Positions 56,862-64,000 are shown, counted from the first letter of the stretch. The stretch: DNA of 64,000 bases from Streptomyces luteolifulvus (GCF_008806595.1 NZ_VZRB01000001.1:279433-343432); one strand, 5' to 3'. The notes: generated by a model from the letters alone, not told the origin. Translations and numbers: made by a program.

Positions 56862-57713
56862 TTATGGGCTGGCCTGGCCAGTGCCGCCGATAAACCCCGG
56901 AAATTCCTCGGTCGTCACCACCTGGAACATTCTGGCGGCCACAAGGTCCCGCAACTTTGGCTCGCTTTCCAGTGCTACCCGGATGGCTGCTTGCCGTCTG
57001 GCATCGGGCACCACCCACGCCACGATCGGGAACAGCCCGTGTTCCTGTTGGTGGATGCCGGTTGCGGCGTACTGCTGGTACTGGAGCGCCTTGCGCACGA
57101 TGACCGGCATGTGTTCGGTGGCGTTGTCGGCCTCGATGAACACATGGTTCTCGTAGTCCCCGGCCGCCGTGATCGCGAACAGATCGGGCTTGAGCCAGGC
57201 TCGTGCACCGTGCGCTGATAGAAACGTCCGCCAGCACTCCGGCTCGGCTTCGAGGCGCAGCAGCTCGATCACGCCCCGCCGGGCTAACTCTTGGAGCTGG
57301 ATGGCCAGGTCGGCGGCAGCCAACGTGTGAGCGATGAACGCGGGTGACGGCTCGCTGTAGCGGCGGCGGGCCGCGTCGCCATGGCGGGCACGCAGCAGGC
57401 GTTCACCGCTTGCACCGAGCTGCCACACGATGCCGGTGCTCCCGGCACGCACACCCCCGATCCGCCGATGCAGGCGGGCAATCAGGCGGTGGGACTCCAG
57501 CCGAGTCAAGACACGGATCGTGGCCACGGCAGCAGCCATTTCGGTCGCGTGGCTTCTTCCGTTCCCCGCTTCGTGGGGTTCATTGCTGATCGGGAAGTGC
57601 AGACGCCGGATAAGGATGGTGGTCAGTGCGCGATGTACGCGCAATGATTCGAGGATGGCTAGATCGCGGTCAGAAAGCAGTTCAAGCAAACTGGCGATGT
57701 CATTGTTCTTCAT
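56862..57713 (-). CDS. replication-relaxation family protein
   Basis: A 283-residue protein resembling the actinobacterial replication-relaxation family (winged-helix start LSDRDLAILESLRVHRALTTILIRRLHF, later ARAWLKPDLFAI and HVFIEADNATEHMPVIVRKALQY with a nuclease-like E-x-D/K pattern). Members occur on plasmids and integrative elements. ATG 57713 follows GAAGGGAG; a longer in-frame start at 57752 adds 13 basic residues. It lies 97 bases before the recombinase start and may be cotranscribed. Confidence 0.75.
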   Translation of the reverse strand: MKNNDIASLLELLSDRDLAILESLRVHRALTTILIRRLHFPISNEPHEAGNGRSHATEMAAAVATIRVLTRLESHRLIARLHRRIGGVRAGSTGIVWQLGASGERLLRARHGDAARRRYSEPSPAFIAHTLAAADLAIQLQELARRGVIELLRLEAEPECWRTFLSAHGARAWLKPDLFAITAAGDYENHVFIEADNATEHMPVIVRKALQYQQYAATGIHQQEHGLFPIVAWVVPDARRQAAIRVALESEPKLRDLVAARMFQVVTTEEFPGFIGGTGQASP

Positions 57714-58012
57714 TCTTTTCTCCCTTCTTTTAAAACTAGGGTTTTTGCGCACGGCGGCCGTTCCGGAAGGAACGCCGTCTCTCTCTGGATGCGCGGAAAG
57801 ATGGTTCGTTGGCCGGTTTGCTGTTCGCCGGGCAAGCCCTGGCCGGGGATGCGGATTTGAGTGCTGGAGATGCAGTCGATTCCCCTCCCGCGCTTGGCCA
57901 ACCGACCGGGGCTGTCCTGCACGAACGCGCGGAAGATCTCCGTCATGGAAAGAGCAGCGAACAGAGGGGCGAAGACAGGGGTACAGCCCAGGGCGCTATT
58001 CGCGATCCACGG
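57714..58012. other. 299-base gap between coupling ATPase and replication-relaxation gene
   Basis: No convincing gene. A 78-codon leftward frame (57946-57710) ends in a 4-base overlap with the next start but has no ribosome site and no recognisable features. Confidence 0.4.
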
Positions 58013-60208
58013 CTATTCGTCGGCTGGCTTCGCTCGGCGTTTGCGGCCAATTTGCGGCGGGTCAGCGTCGGGCGTTGTTGCCGGTTCGCGGGTAGCCGTG
58101 ACTGCCTGCGCCGGGGCGACTTGTGCGGGTGCGTAATTGGCGCGGGCGACTGCACGCACCGCTTCAGGGTCAGCGATGACCGGCGGTGGCGGCAGGGTGC
58201 GCACCAGCCCCCAGCCGGACGGCGCACCGTTCGCGACAAGATTCGCGTAAGCGTGGAAGCGCGGCAGGCTCATGAAGTCCGCAGGCTCCAACTCCGGGGC
58301 CAGCTTGGTCGCCAGGTCGCGGGCGTCGTCGGCTTCGGTCGCGAACACAACCTTGCTCCGCGCGTTGATATCCACAGCTGTGCGCAGTTCCGGCGGGAAC
58401 TGGCTGCGGAACTGCGCGGCCAAAAACCACCCTACGGACAAACTCCGCGAAATGGCCAAAGCATCCGCCAGCGAAGTCGGCAGGTGCACGAATCTTGGGG
58501 CCTCGTCTACGTACACCGTGCCCGGTCGCAGATGCGCGTTCGGTTCACCGGCTCGCTCCTGGACGGCCTGCCAGACCTCCGCGATGACCAGGCTGCCCAA
58601 AAGTGAAGCCACTCCAGGTCCCACCAGGCCCTCGTTGAGGGGCACGAGTACGACCTTGTTGGCCTTGAAGACATCCCGCAGCCGGAACCGCCCCGACCGC
58701 TGATCCAGCATCCGCACTACCGCCGGCCGCAGCAGGAATTGTCGTAGTTTGTTCATGGGGGCTGCCAGGACTGTCGCTTGGGCGGCGGGGCCTTGCTCGT
58801 CCCACGCGGCCCAGAACCCGGCCAGTGCGAGGTCATCTTGCACCCGGCCGACGTACGGGCGACGGAATGCCGGGTCGGTGAACAGCCGGGGCAAATCCGT
58901 CAGGGTCGCCGGAGCGTTCGGAAGGCTCCCGCGGGCCAAGGTGCGGAGGCCCGAGCTGAAAATGTCAGCAGTCCTGGGGCCGAATCCATCGGCGAAGACC
59001 GAGGCGAAGACGGCCAGGATGCCGTCAACGACTACGTCCGGGTCACGGTGGCCCACGTCCAGCACGTTGAACCCAACTGGCGAAGTGTCCCCCGGGTTCA
59101 GCTCCACGATGCGGTCGACTTGGTCGGCAGGCACCCGCGCCATGATCGAGTCGATGAGCTGCCGTTTTGGATCAAGGACAACCACCGGGCGGCCAGCAGC
59201 TATATCCGCCAAGATCAGGTGGAGCAAGACATTCGTCTTCCCGGACCCGCTCGGCCCGTACGCGACTCCGTGGAATGTTTGGTCGGTGGGCGCGATACCG
59301 ACTGACCGTTGGTCGTCGCCGGGGGCCGCGCTGCGGGCAAAGACCCGCTCGCCTTGGTGGACATGCGCGGCGACCCGGAGCGGCTTCGGATGTAGCGGTG
59401 GCAACCCCGGCAGTTCCTCGTCCCCGAGGGGAAACGCCAGCAGCCCGGCCAATTCCGGCACCGACAAGCGAAGCGGCCACAGCCACGGCTGACGCCCCTC
59501 GTTGAGCCGTGCGGCGCTGTCGTGGACCAGCCGTATTCGGGTGCCCGGCCCCTGCGCCACGGTCAGGCCGGAGAGCAGGCCCATAAGCAGCGTGGTTCGT
59601 CGCTTGCGCGTGCTGGCAGTCGCACCAACGCGGACCGTGGTCATAAAGCCGGGGTGCTCGACACGCTTCCGTAGCCGAGTCCGAAGCTCTGCCCCCGCTG
59701 GGCGACTGCCGGTCAGTAGCAGCCGCGCGGGCGGCAGGCTGGGGTCCGGGAACTCTGCGGGCAACACGCCAGGCAAGATGCGGGGACCAAGCACAACTTG
59801 CACGACGAGCGCTTCGCCTTCCGCGAGCGGCACGGCCAGGGCCGAGAGCACCGCCCGGGAGACGGTCTCCGGGGTATCCATGCTCAACGGAAGGTATGAG
59901 GGGCGCACTCGCAACCGACCTGCTGACTGCACAGAGGGACGAGCCGGAGTGTGCTGCGGTGCGTCGTCCAACTGGCTGCCTGGCAGAAAGTGCCCAAGCA
60001 GCCGGGCAAGCCGCGTTATATCCACGGGGCGGCCTCCGACCAGGTGGCGGATGTGGTCGCCCTCGGCGCGGACTTCCCATACCAGCTGCGACGTTTGCCG
60101 ATCTGCGGCCAGCCGGCCCAAGGTGTTGAGCATGGCGTCGGCGTCGAGAGGCCGTGGCAGATGCAGGCGGGCGAACAGCAGCCCGTTACCCGTAACGGCA
60201 TCCGTCAC
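58013..60208 (-). CDS. VirD4/TraD-like conjugative coupling ATPase
   Basis: A 731-residue ATPase. The N-terminal ~290 residues are a variable domain without clear signal or membrane helices. The motor domain has Walker A GPSGSGKTNVLLHL (about 318), VVVLDPKRQLIDSIM, and Walker B TVYVDEAPRF (about 563-572), then LAAQFRSQFPPELRTAV. This is the HerA/FtsK-VirD4 pattern of DNA pumps with an allosteric sensor loop. The absence of membrane helices suggests anchoring by a partner. GTG 60208 overlaps the stop of a 57-residue gene (GTGA). Probable conjugation coupling protein; a HerA-type role is the alternative. Confidence 0.82.
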   Translation of the reverse strand: MTDAVTGNGLLFARLHLPRPLDADAMLNTLGRLAADRQTSQLVWEVRAEGDHIRHLVGGRPVDITRLARLLGHFLPGSQLDDAPQHTPARPSVQSAGRLRVRPSYLPLSMDTPETVSRAVLSALAVPLAEGEALVVQVVLGPRILPGVLPAEFPDPSLPPARLLLTGSRPAGAELRTRLRKRVEHPGFMTTVRVGATASTRKRRTTLLMGLLSGLTVAQGPGTRIRLVHDSAARLNEGRQPWLWPLRLSVPELAGLLAFPLGDEELPGLPPLHPKPLRVAAHVHQGERVFARSAAPGDDQRSVGIAPTDQTFHGVAYGPSGSGKTNVLLHLILADIAAGRPVVVLDPKRQLIDSIMARVPADQVDRIVELNPGDTSPVGFNVLDVGHRDPDVVVDGILAVFASVFADGFGPRTADIFSSGLRTLARGSLPNAPATLTDLPRLFTDPAFRRPYVGRVQDDLALAGFWAAWDEQGPAAQATVLAAPMNKLRQFLLRPAVVRMLDQRSGRFRLRDVFKANKVVLVPLNEGLVGPGVASLLGSLVIAEVWQAVQERAGEPNAHLRPGTVYVDEAPRFVHLPTSLADALAISRSLSVGWFLAAQFRSQFPPELRTAVDINARSKVVFATEADDARDLATKLAPELEPADFMSLPRFHAYANLVANGAPSGWGLVRTLPPPPVIADPEAVRAVARANYAPAQVAPAQAVTATREPATTPDADPPQIGRKRRAKPADE

Positions 60209-60378
60209 CCGGCGCTCTCCTCGTGGGAAGCATCGGTTTCGGTGATCCGCTGTTGCTCGGCCAGGACCATCGCGAGGAGAGCCTTGGCGAGCTTGCGGGT
60301 GTCCACTGGTTCTCGCCGAACACCCTCGACGAAGAACCGGCGTTCGGGACGCGCGGTTTTGGTTCGTCGTGCGGCCAC
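60205..60378 (-). CDS. 57-residue small protein coupled to the ATPase gene
   Basis: A GTG at 60378 follows AGGGGGCGGTAG and abuts the MT-A70 stop codon (TAG then GTG). The frame reads VAARRTKTARPERRFFVEGV, then REPVDTRKLAKALLAMVLAE and a short acidic end. It closes in a GTGA overlap with the coupling ATPase start. The basic N-terminus and amphipathic second half suggest an adaptor or accessory protein. Two precise junctions argue it is real. Confidence 0.7.
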   Translation of the reverse strand: MAARRTKTARPERRFFVEGVRREPVDTRKLAKALLAMVLAEQQRITETDASHEESAG

Positions 60379-60978
60379 CTACCGCCCCCTTTCGCTGGGG
60401 GCATGCCGGTGATCGCTGGGCACGGGGTAGCCAGGGATGATCAGGTCAGAATCGACCTCATTGCCCCAGATCCACCAGCCTCGCGTACTTGGTGGCCGTC
60501 TGCGGGCAAATAGCTCCAAGTATGGTCCGTCCGACAGTCGCTCGATGAGCGCATACTGCTCGTCGGGCTTGACAGAGTGATCCTGAACTGGCGCGTTGAA
60601 CCAGGTCGGTTGGGATTTGTACTTAACTGGAGCCACGCCGCGTGTACAGAACAGCACATGCTCGGAAGCGTTTCGGAGCGTGCTGCCCAAGCCGAGACGG
60701 AACTTCACCCAGGTCAAGATCGAGCGGGGCTGGAACCCCCAAGCCTCGGCCACGTCGTAGCCGTCACGGAGGCTGGCATTTGTGACCCAAAGCCACAAAT
60801 GACTGTTTTCTTCCGCCAGATCGGCGACCGGCATCCCCTTGATGCGGTCCAAGCTCATGAGCCTGTAGTGCCGCTCGGCGCCTTTTGTCCCGCGTTGCTG
60901 GTGATCCCATGGTGGGTCCGCCAGAATGGTGCGGAAGCGGGCGGGGACCCCCTGTTTTGTTGTTGCATTTTCAATCAC
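60379..60978 (-). CDS. MT-A70 family adenine-N6 methyltransferase
   Basis: A 199-residue methyltransferase with the catalytic motif DPPW (residues 21-24), HYRLMSLDRIKGMPVADL, HLWLWVTNASLRDGYDVAEAWGF and the EHVLFCTRG / ELFARRRPPSTRGWWIWGNEV stretches. The family methylates adenine N6 in DNA or RNA; phage and element members often protect against host restriction. GTG 60978 follows GGAGGG. It lies directly before the 57-residue gene and the coupling ATPase, sharing their transcript. Confidence 0.85.
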   Translation of the reverse strand: MIENATTKQGVPARFRTILADPPWDHQQRGTKGAERHYRLMSLDRIKGMPVADLAEENSHLWLWVTNASLRDGYDVAEAWGFQPRSILTWVKFRLGLGSTLRNASEHVLFCTRGVAPVKYKSQPTWFNAPVQDHSVKPDEQYALIERLSDGPYLELFARRRPPSTRGWWIWGNEVDSDLIIPGYPVPSDHRHAPSERGR

Positions 60979-61077
60979 GCGCTTTTGTTCCCTCCTTTCC
61001 TTTGCGCTCCGGTCGGCAGATTGCCCCCAGAGCTATGTATACATTTAGAACATAGCGATCCTCTTGAAAATCCTTGA

Positions 61078-61111
61078 TTCGCTCGAATGTTCGCCCGAAG
61101 CTTCGAGCGAA
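61078..61111. promoter_or_regulatory. three-site operator array, TTCGNNCGAA at 12-bp period
   Basis: TTCGCTCGAA (61078), TTCGCCCGAA (61090) and TTCGAGCGAA (61102) are each palindromic at their outer four bases and spaced exactly 12 bp. The outer two also form an 11-bp inverted repeat (61077-61087 with 61102-61112). The array is in the 236-base gap upstream of the MT-A70 gene, next to a CTATG/CATAG dyad at 61033-61055. Probable binding site of an element-encoded regulator. Confidence 0.55.
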
Positions 61112-61214
61112 TACACGGGTGGTCAGACCTGTTGGAATGCTCGTTTTGCGCGCGGGTTGGGATGTCAGAACGTCGTTGTAGTTTTGTACGAGGGCGGCCG
61201 TGATCTGGCCGTCA

Positions 61215-61400
61215 TTACCAGCGTCGCCGTTGGCGAACAGCCAGGACGGCGGATACCACCGCAACCACCACAGCTCCGCCAATGAGGAACGGCACGACCG
61301 GGCGTACCAACTCGTACGCCCACCGAACGCAGTACGCAGCGACCAGGAGAAGCACGAGCGCACGAAGCGCTCGTGTCTCCCACCCTGACCCAGGAATCAC
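61215..61400 (-). CDS. 61-residue two-helix membrane protein
   Basis: A small protein with two hydrophobic helices (ALRALVLLLVAAYCVRWAY and PFLIGGAVVVAVVSAVLAV) and a basic end RQRRRW. GTG 61400 overlaps the upstream stop (GTGA). Probable small membrane partner of the transfer apparatus; no family recognised. Confidence 0.68.
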   Translation of the reverse strand: MIPGSGWETRALRALVLLLVAAYCVRWAYELVRPVVPFLIGGAVVVAVVSAVLAVRQRRRW

Positions 61401-61615
61401 GAGGGCCTGTACTCCTCGTGGGCCGTCGAGTTGGCGAACTCATTCGGCCCGCGAAGCTCGGCCAGCAGCCGGCGCCGGGCCTGCTCTTTCAGGCCGCGCT
61501 CTTCGTCATACGTTGCCGTGAACGCTGCTTGGAATGAGTCCACCAAGACCGTGATGGTCTTGGACTTGAGGAGTTCCAGCGGTACAGCGACCGCCGTCTG
61601 CGGAATGGTTGTCAC
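61397..61615 (-). CDS. 72-residue hypothetical protein of the element
   Basis: A soluble, mostly helical protein (LELLKSKTITVLVDSFQAAF, then TYDEERGLKEQARRRLLAEL). GTG 61615 overlaps the preceding gene's stop and its own stop overlaps the next start, both GTGA. Function unknown. Confidence 0.65.
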   Translation of the reverse strand: MTTIPQTAVAVPLELLKSKTITVLVDSFQAAFTATYDEERGLKEQARRRLLAELRGPNEFANSTAHEEYRPS

Positions 61616-61767
61616 TCCTTGGTTCCTTTCCCGTGATTACGCATGGCGTCGATGATGTGCCGTAGGCCCTCGGCTGCCTTGACGGCGTTGCGGTTCTTCT
61701 GCCATTGCCGGATGCGCCCGATGCCGTAGGCGGCAACGACGACCCCGAGAATTTCCAGGCCGCTCAC
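61612..61767 (-). CDS. 51-residue small protein
   Basis: A frame opening VSGLEILGVVVAAYGIGRI and continuing RQWQKNRNAVKAAEGLRHI, with an N-terminal hydrophobic helix then a basic amphipathic tail. It is a type-like single-pass membrane protein. GTG 61767 overlaps the upstream stop and its TGA overlaps the next GTG. The perfect chain of overlaps supports it. Confidence 0.65.
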   Translation of the reverse strand: MSGLEILGVVVAAYGIGRIRQWQKNRNAVKAAEGLRHIIDAMRNHGKGTKE

Positions 61768-61952
61768 ATGCGCCCCCGGTAGGCGGCGCGGCGCATCTGT
61801 TCTTCGGCCCGGTGAACCTGACTTGCGATGTCCTCACGGGCCATGTGCATGCGACGACTCACCCGCATCTGCGGAGCGTCGAGGTAGTACTGCCAGGCGC
61901 GTCCGGCAAAGACGCCGGCGAACACGCCAAGCAGATCGAGCATGAGTCGCAT
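61764..61952 (-). CDS. 62-residue small protein, probably membrane-anchored
   Basis: Starts MRLMLDLLGVFAGVFAGRAW, a hydrophobic helix, followed by a charged helix (VSRRMHMAREDIASQVHRAE) and basic end. ATG 61952 lies one base after the upstream stop and its stop overlaps the next GTG. Function unknown. Confidence 0.65.
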   Translation of the reverse strand: MRLMLDLLGVFAGVFAGRAWQYYLDAPQMRVSRRMHMAREDIASQVHRAEEQMRRAAYRGRM

Positions 61953-61953
61953 G

Positions 61954-62247
61954 TCAGTCGATCTCCGCATTGAAGATGGAGACCGAACGGGCAATGCCCG
62001 TAACCGTCGTCCCGATGATGAGATCGATGGCTGCCGCAGCCTCCGGGTTGGCGGCCTTGTACTGCGCCCCGATGGCGTGCAGGTACGAGACCTCACCGAT
62101 CGCGTGCTCGGCGGTGACGGCCTTGGCGTGCATAACGGCACGGTTCACGTAAGTGTCGTCCTCGACACCCTGAATGGTGCGGACGGTACGGGCTGCCGGG
62201 CTGATGCCACGGCCTCCGTACAGCCCGACCGCTCGTGAAGACTTCAC
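61954..62247 (-). CDS. 97-residue hypothetical protein, first gene of the small-gene operon
   Basis: An Ala-rich helical protein (VKSSRAVGLYGGRGISPAAR, later YLHAIGAQYKAANPEAAAAI, DLIIGTTVTGIARSVSIF). GTG 62247 follows AGAGAGGACAGCGACC. A 13-bp palindrome (GTGAAG-A-CTTCAC, 62235-62247) covers its start codon and could fold in mRNA or bind protein. Upstream is the 11-bp repeat array. Confidence 0.65.
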   Translation of the reverse strand: MKSSRAVGLYGGRGISPAARTVRTIQGVEDDTYVNRAVMHAKAVTAEHAIGEVSYLHAIGAQYKAANPEAAAAIDLIIGTTVTGIARSVSIFNAEID

Positions 62248-62330
62248 GGTCGCTGTCCTCTCTGTTGTGCTGTCGCTCTCTGGTGGAGCGTTTGGCAGGC
62301 CCAACTTTGCAGGCAGCGGCGTGGGTTGAC

Positions 62331-62396
62331 CGGAAGTGGAGTGGAAATCTTCTGGAAGCACTCTGACCTGCGGTTGGAAGCAGATTGGAAGCACTA
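62331..62396. repeat. iteron-like array of six 11-bp units
   Basis: Units begin at 62331, 62342, 62353, 62364, 62375 and 62386. Four start TGGAAGCA or TGGAAAT; the first is CGGAAGTG and the fourth (TGACCTGC) is degenerate. The 11-bp period places every copy on about the same helix face. It lies 84 bases upstream of the first small gene, so it may be an operator, a replication iteron set or part of a transfer origin. Confidence 0.7.
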
Positions 62397-62434
62397 CAGT
62401 CGACGGAGCCGGACTGCGCGGAGACATGAAAGAA

Positions 62435-62456
62435 CCCGCCTCGGACATGAGGCGGG
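62435..62456 (-). terminator. terminator of the leftward cargo gene
   Basis: An 8-bp stem (CCCGCCTC with GAGGCGGG) and 6-base loop sit immediately after the stop at 62457. Read leftwards it is followed by TTCTTTC, a fair intrinsic terminator. Confidence 0.75.
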
Positions 62457-62843
62457 CTAAGTTATGCTGCTAGGCGGATCGTCTCTATGATTGTAAACAA
62501 CTATCTCGTACTGCGCTCTGTCTAAGATTTCTCCGTTATTGTAATCAGGGCTGTGGATTCCGATAATTTGACGCTCATATGACGAGCTGGGACTCGTGCC
62601 AATGTAGTTTAGGTCAACTTCTCCTTGCATGACGGCATCGGCAATATCAATAGCCACGCGAAGGAAAAACTCGTAACTGGCGCCAGTTCTTGTGACGCCA
62701 TCGCCAGCCTCAACCCAGGCGGCTAAATACTCTGACAAGTATCTATCGTATAGCGCATCCTCTCTGCGCCTATCGGTTGAATATTGATGAACGAATTCCT
62801 GAAATGCGTCACGCGCCCGTTTTATTGGCCCACTTTGTTCCAT
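62457..62843 (-). CDS. 128-residue hypothetical protein (AT-rich cargo)
   Basis: A polar protein (MEQSGPIKRARDAFQEFVHQ, then DALYDRYLSEYLAAWVEAGD, YEFFLRVAIDIADAVMQGEV) with no signal peptide or membrane helix and no family I recognise. ATG 62843 follows AAGGATTGAAG; ATG 62858 is the alternative. Its A+T-rich third positions differ strongly from the chromosome, so it was acquired recently. It diverges from the large gene at 62964 and shares a promoter region with it. Confidence 0.65.
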   Translation of the reverse strand: MEQSGPIKRARDAFQEFVHQYSTDRRREDALYDRYLSEYLAAWVEAGDGVTRTGASYEFFLRVAIDIADAVMQGEVDLNYIGTSPSSSYERQIIGIHSPDYNNGEILDRAQYEIVVYNHRDDPPSSIT

Positions 62844-62877
62844 CTTCAATCCTTGCATTAATCAAGCAATGCGTTCT

Positions 62878-62929
62878 ATTTAAGAACATTTTTGACCGTT
62901 TTGCAAGCTCTAGCGTTATGCGCTACTAT
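62878..62929. promoter_or_regulatory. divergent promoter pair sharing a palindromic -35 (TTGCAA)
   Basis: TTGCAA at 62901-62906 is its own reverse complement. Rightwards, 17 bases separate it from TACTAT (62924-62929); leftwards, 17 bases separate it from TTAAAT (62883-62878). GTTCT-N5-AGAAC (62873-62887) overlaps the leftward -10. Both elements are close to sigma-70 consensus and have ordinary spacing, so a regulator binding here could govern both genes. Confidence 0.65.
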
Positions 62930-62963
62930 CTCCCGCCGGTAGTACCGCGTGATGGGGGTGTGG

Positions 62964-64000
62964 GGTGGCGCAACTGGAAGACCTCAGCGACCGCTGCTTT
63001 GCCGAGCTCGAACAGCTCGTCGAGAGCGTGGCATCAGCGGATCTGCTAGAAAAATGCTCAGGACTGCTTAGCTTGCTTCCGGCAACGCTCATTGGAGCCA
63101 CTGCATCCATTTTCAATAAAGCGCGAGTCCTTCGAAAAGAGATGCTGAAGGTCGTCGATCATGCATATTTGCAACGTCTAGAAAATCCAGACGATAAGAC
63201 GGCTGAAAGTATCCTTGCTGCTAGCGCGCTTCTGGGGTTGTTGACTGTCGATCCAGGGAATGTTCGTGTTAAGCCAAGCCAGGAGAGTAGACAACCTGTT
63301 GCCAGTATGGAGGCTCGGCAGCTATTGGCAGGTAGTTGGACTCTGAATGGTATTGGAGACCGTCAGGTTCGTACCAATGCTCCTAAGTACCTGCGGGCTT
63401 TCCAACATGCCCTCAATGACCACTTGGAGAAACTATCTCAGGCACCACACGCATCAAGCGCGGAGGAATGCTCTGAGTCTGGGGCGGATGGTGAAACAGG
63501 CCAGAGCCGACCTGCCGAATCGCTAACCTCGTCAGATTCGCATACGGCGCAGCACAACGAACAGTCAGAAGAATCAACTATCGTTCCGCCTCCTGAGCCG
63601 AAGAAGGAACCATCTCGCCGCGCTTTTCTCGGGTTGGCGGCTGGAGGTGTGCTTGGCATCGGAGTAGCAGTCTTCTATGCCTCGCATCCAGGCGGAAGTA
63701 GTGCCGACGATACGAACCAAAGCAGCGTCACAATCAGCGCCAGCGCGGTCAGGCTCAAAGATGAAGGCAACATGACGGTAGTTCCTGGGAACTTCAAACC
63801 GGGTGCCGAAATGAAGCGCCTTTTCGCCACTCCTGGAGCCGCCACCGATAGCTCGGCTGTCAAAGATTTCTTGCGACGCGAGGGGGTGAATCACGAGGAA
63901 ATGACAATCCGTGTCACGGTGGCTGGGCCGGAAGGCCTTGAGATCGTTGACATTAAGCCGATCATCTCGAAGAAACAGGAGCCCCTGAACGGAACTTTGT
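62964..64000 (+). CDS. unknown membrane-anchored protein (partial, runs off right edge)
   Basis: A frame open from GTG 62964 to the window end, 345 codons without a stop. Residues about 1-160 form a helical domain (LEDLSDRCFAELEQLVESVA, LLSLLPATLIGATASIFNKA, GIGDRQVRTNAPKYLRAFQH). A polar, Ser/Glu/Gln-rich linker follows, then one membrane segment near residues 217-240 that looks like an internal twin-arginine helix (RRAFLGLAAGGVLGIGVAVF), then an outer beta-rich part (SVTISASAVRLKDEG). The topology is cytoplasmic domain, single helix, extracellular domain. No family recognised. Codons are AT-richer than the host. Confidence 0.7.

Larger units (their letters stand above)
55003..64000. mobile_element. 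integrative conjugative-type element, left part (runs off window)
   Basis: From the tRNA-Val 3' end rightwards: serine recombinase, replication-relaxation protein, VirD4/TraD-like coupling ATPase, MT-A70 methyltransferase, a cluster of small overlapping genes and an AT-rich cargo pair. Nearly all genes point left, towards the tRNA. Codon use and G+C depart from the chromosome, strongly so after 62.4 kb. The right attachment site is not inside the window, so the extent is unknown. The junction may lie within the tRNA 3' half. Confidence 0.8.

Noticed and set aside
57710..57946. 78-codon leftward ORF ending in an ATGA overlap with the replication-relaxation gene
   Set aside because: No ribosome site, mixed composition without helices or motif; the overlap arises because the downstream gene's own ribosome site lies in the frame.
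60971..61363. 130-codon leftward ORF overlapping the MT-A70 start
   Set aside because: The only starts lie inside the upstream membrane-protein gene; the part beyond it contains the 12-bp operator array and has no ATG, GTG or TTG.

Overview
The window looks like chromosomal DNA of a Streptomyces or a close relative. It has very high G+C with GC-rich third codon positions, many GTG starts, translationally coupled ATGA/GTGA junctions, a sporulation regulator recognisable as SsgB, SsgB-type neighbours, and leaderless-looking promoters. From about 54.9 kb the character changes: an integrated conjugative-type element begins at a tRNA-Val gene and runs off the right edge, with base composition dropping sharply after about 62.4 kb.

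Left arm (1-19 kb): a 2085-residue secreted RHS/YD-repeat protein on the minus strand diverges from the arginine biosynthesis operon argC-argJ-argB-argD-argR. Then comes a minus-strand flavin module: a ferric-reductase-like flavocytochrome, a membrane-anchored protein with two FMN-binding domains, and an ApbE flavin transferase. A secreted L,D-transpeptidase and a PPOX-family protein follow, then argG and argH. TGCAT-type dyads precede both argC and argG and are candidate ArgR sites, so the operon's last gene probably controls both transcripts. ArgJ recycles the acetyl group. Ornithine carbamoyltransferase is not in the window.

Middle (19-45 kb): a secreted lipase, an aldo/keto reductase, a TetR-MFS efflux pair with an 18-bp palindromic operator, PlsC, a Tat-exported glycerophosphodiesterase, a small sigma factor and acetyltransferases. 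Next is a metNIQ methionine importer preceded by a Cys-rich 28-codon leader peptide. A corrinoid group follows: cobL (CbiE-CbiT), a giant BluB-CobT fusion with a ~1000-residue low-complexity N-terminus, and cobA/cysG. After it come a SpoU methyltransferase, a membrane Ser/Thr kinase, an APH-like kinase, a zinc-ribbon protein, and a leftward Gly-Cys-Val-Val-Val tRNA cluster.

Right part (45-55 kb): pabB-pabC (folate p-aminobenzoate branch), a double GNAT protein, a DsbA-like protein, small membrane proteins, a CGNR regulator, ssgB, a TIGR02611-type membrane protein, and two identical tRNA-Val(CAC) genes flanking a 786-residue polytopic membrane protein and an SRPBCC protein.

Element (55-64 kb, right end outside): a large serine recombinase whose reading frame ends inside the tRNA gene, a replication-relaxation protein, a VirD4/TraD-like coupling ATPase, an MT-A70 methyltransferase, and a compact set of overlapping small genes. 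Two operator/iteron-like arrays (12-bp and 11-bp period) lie upstream of the two transcription units. Farthest right is an AT-richer divergent pair of unrecognised genes sharing a palindromic -35 box. This pair looks like recently acquired cargo and is the least explained part of the window.
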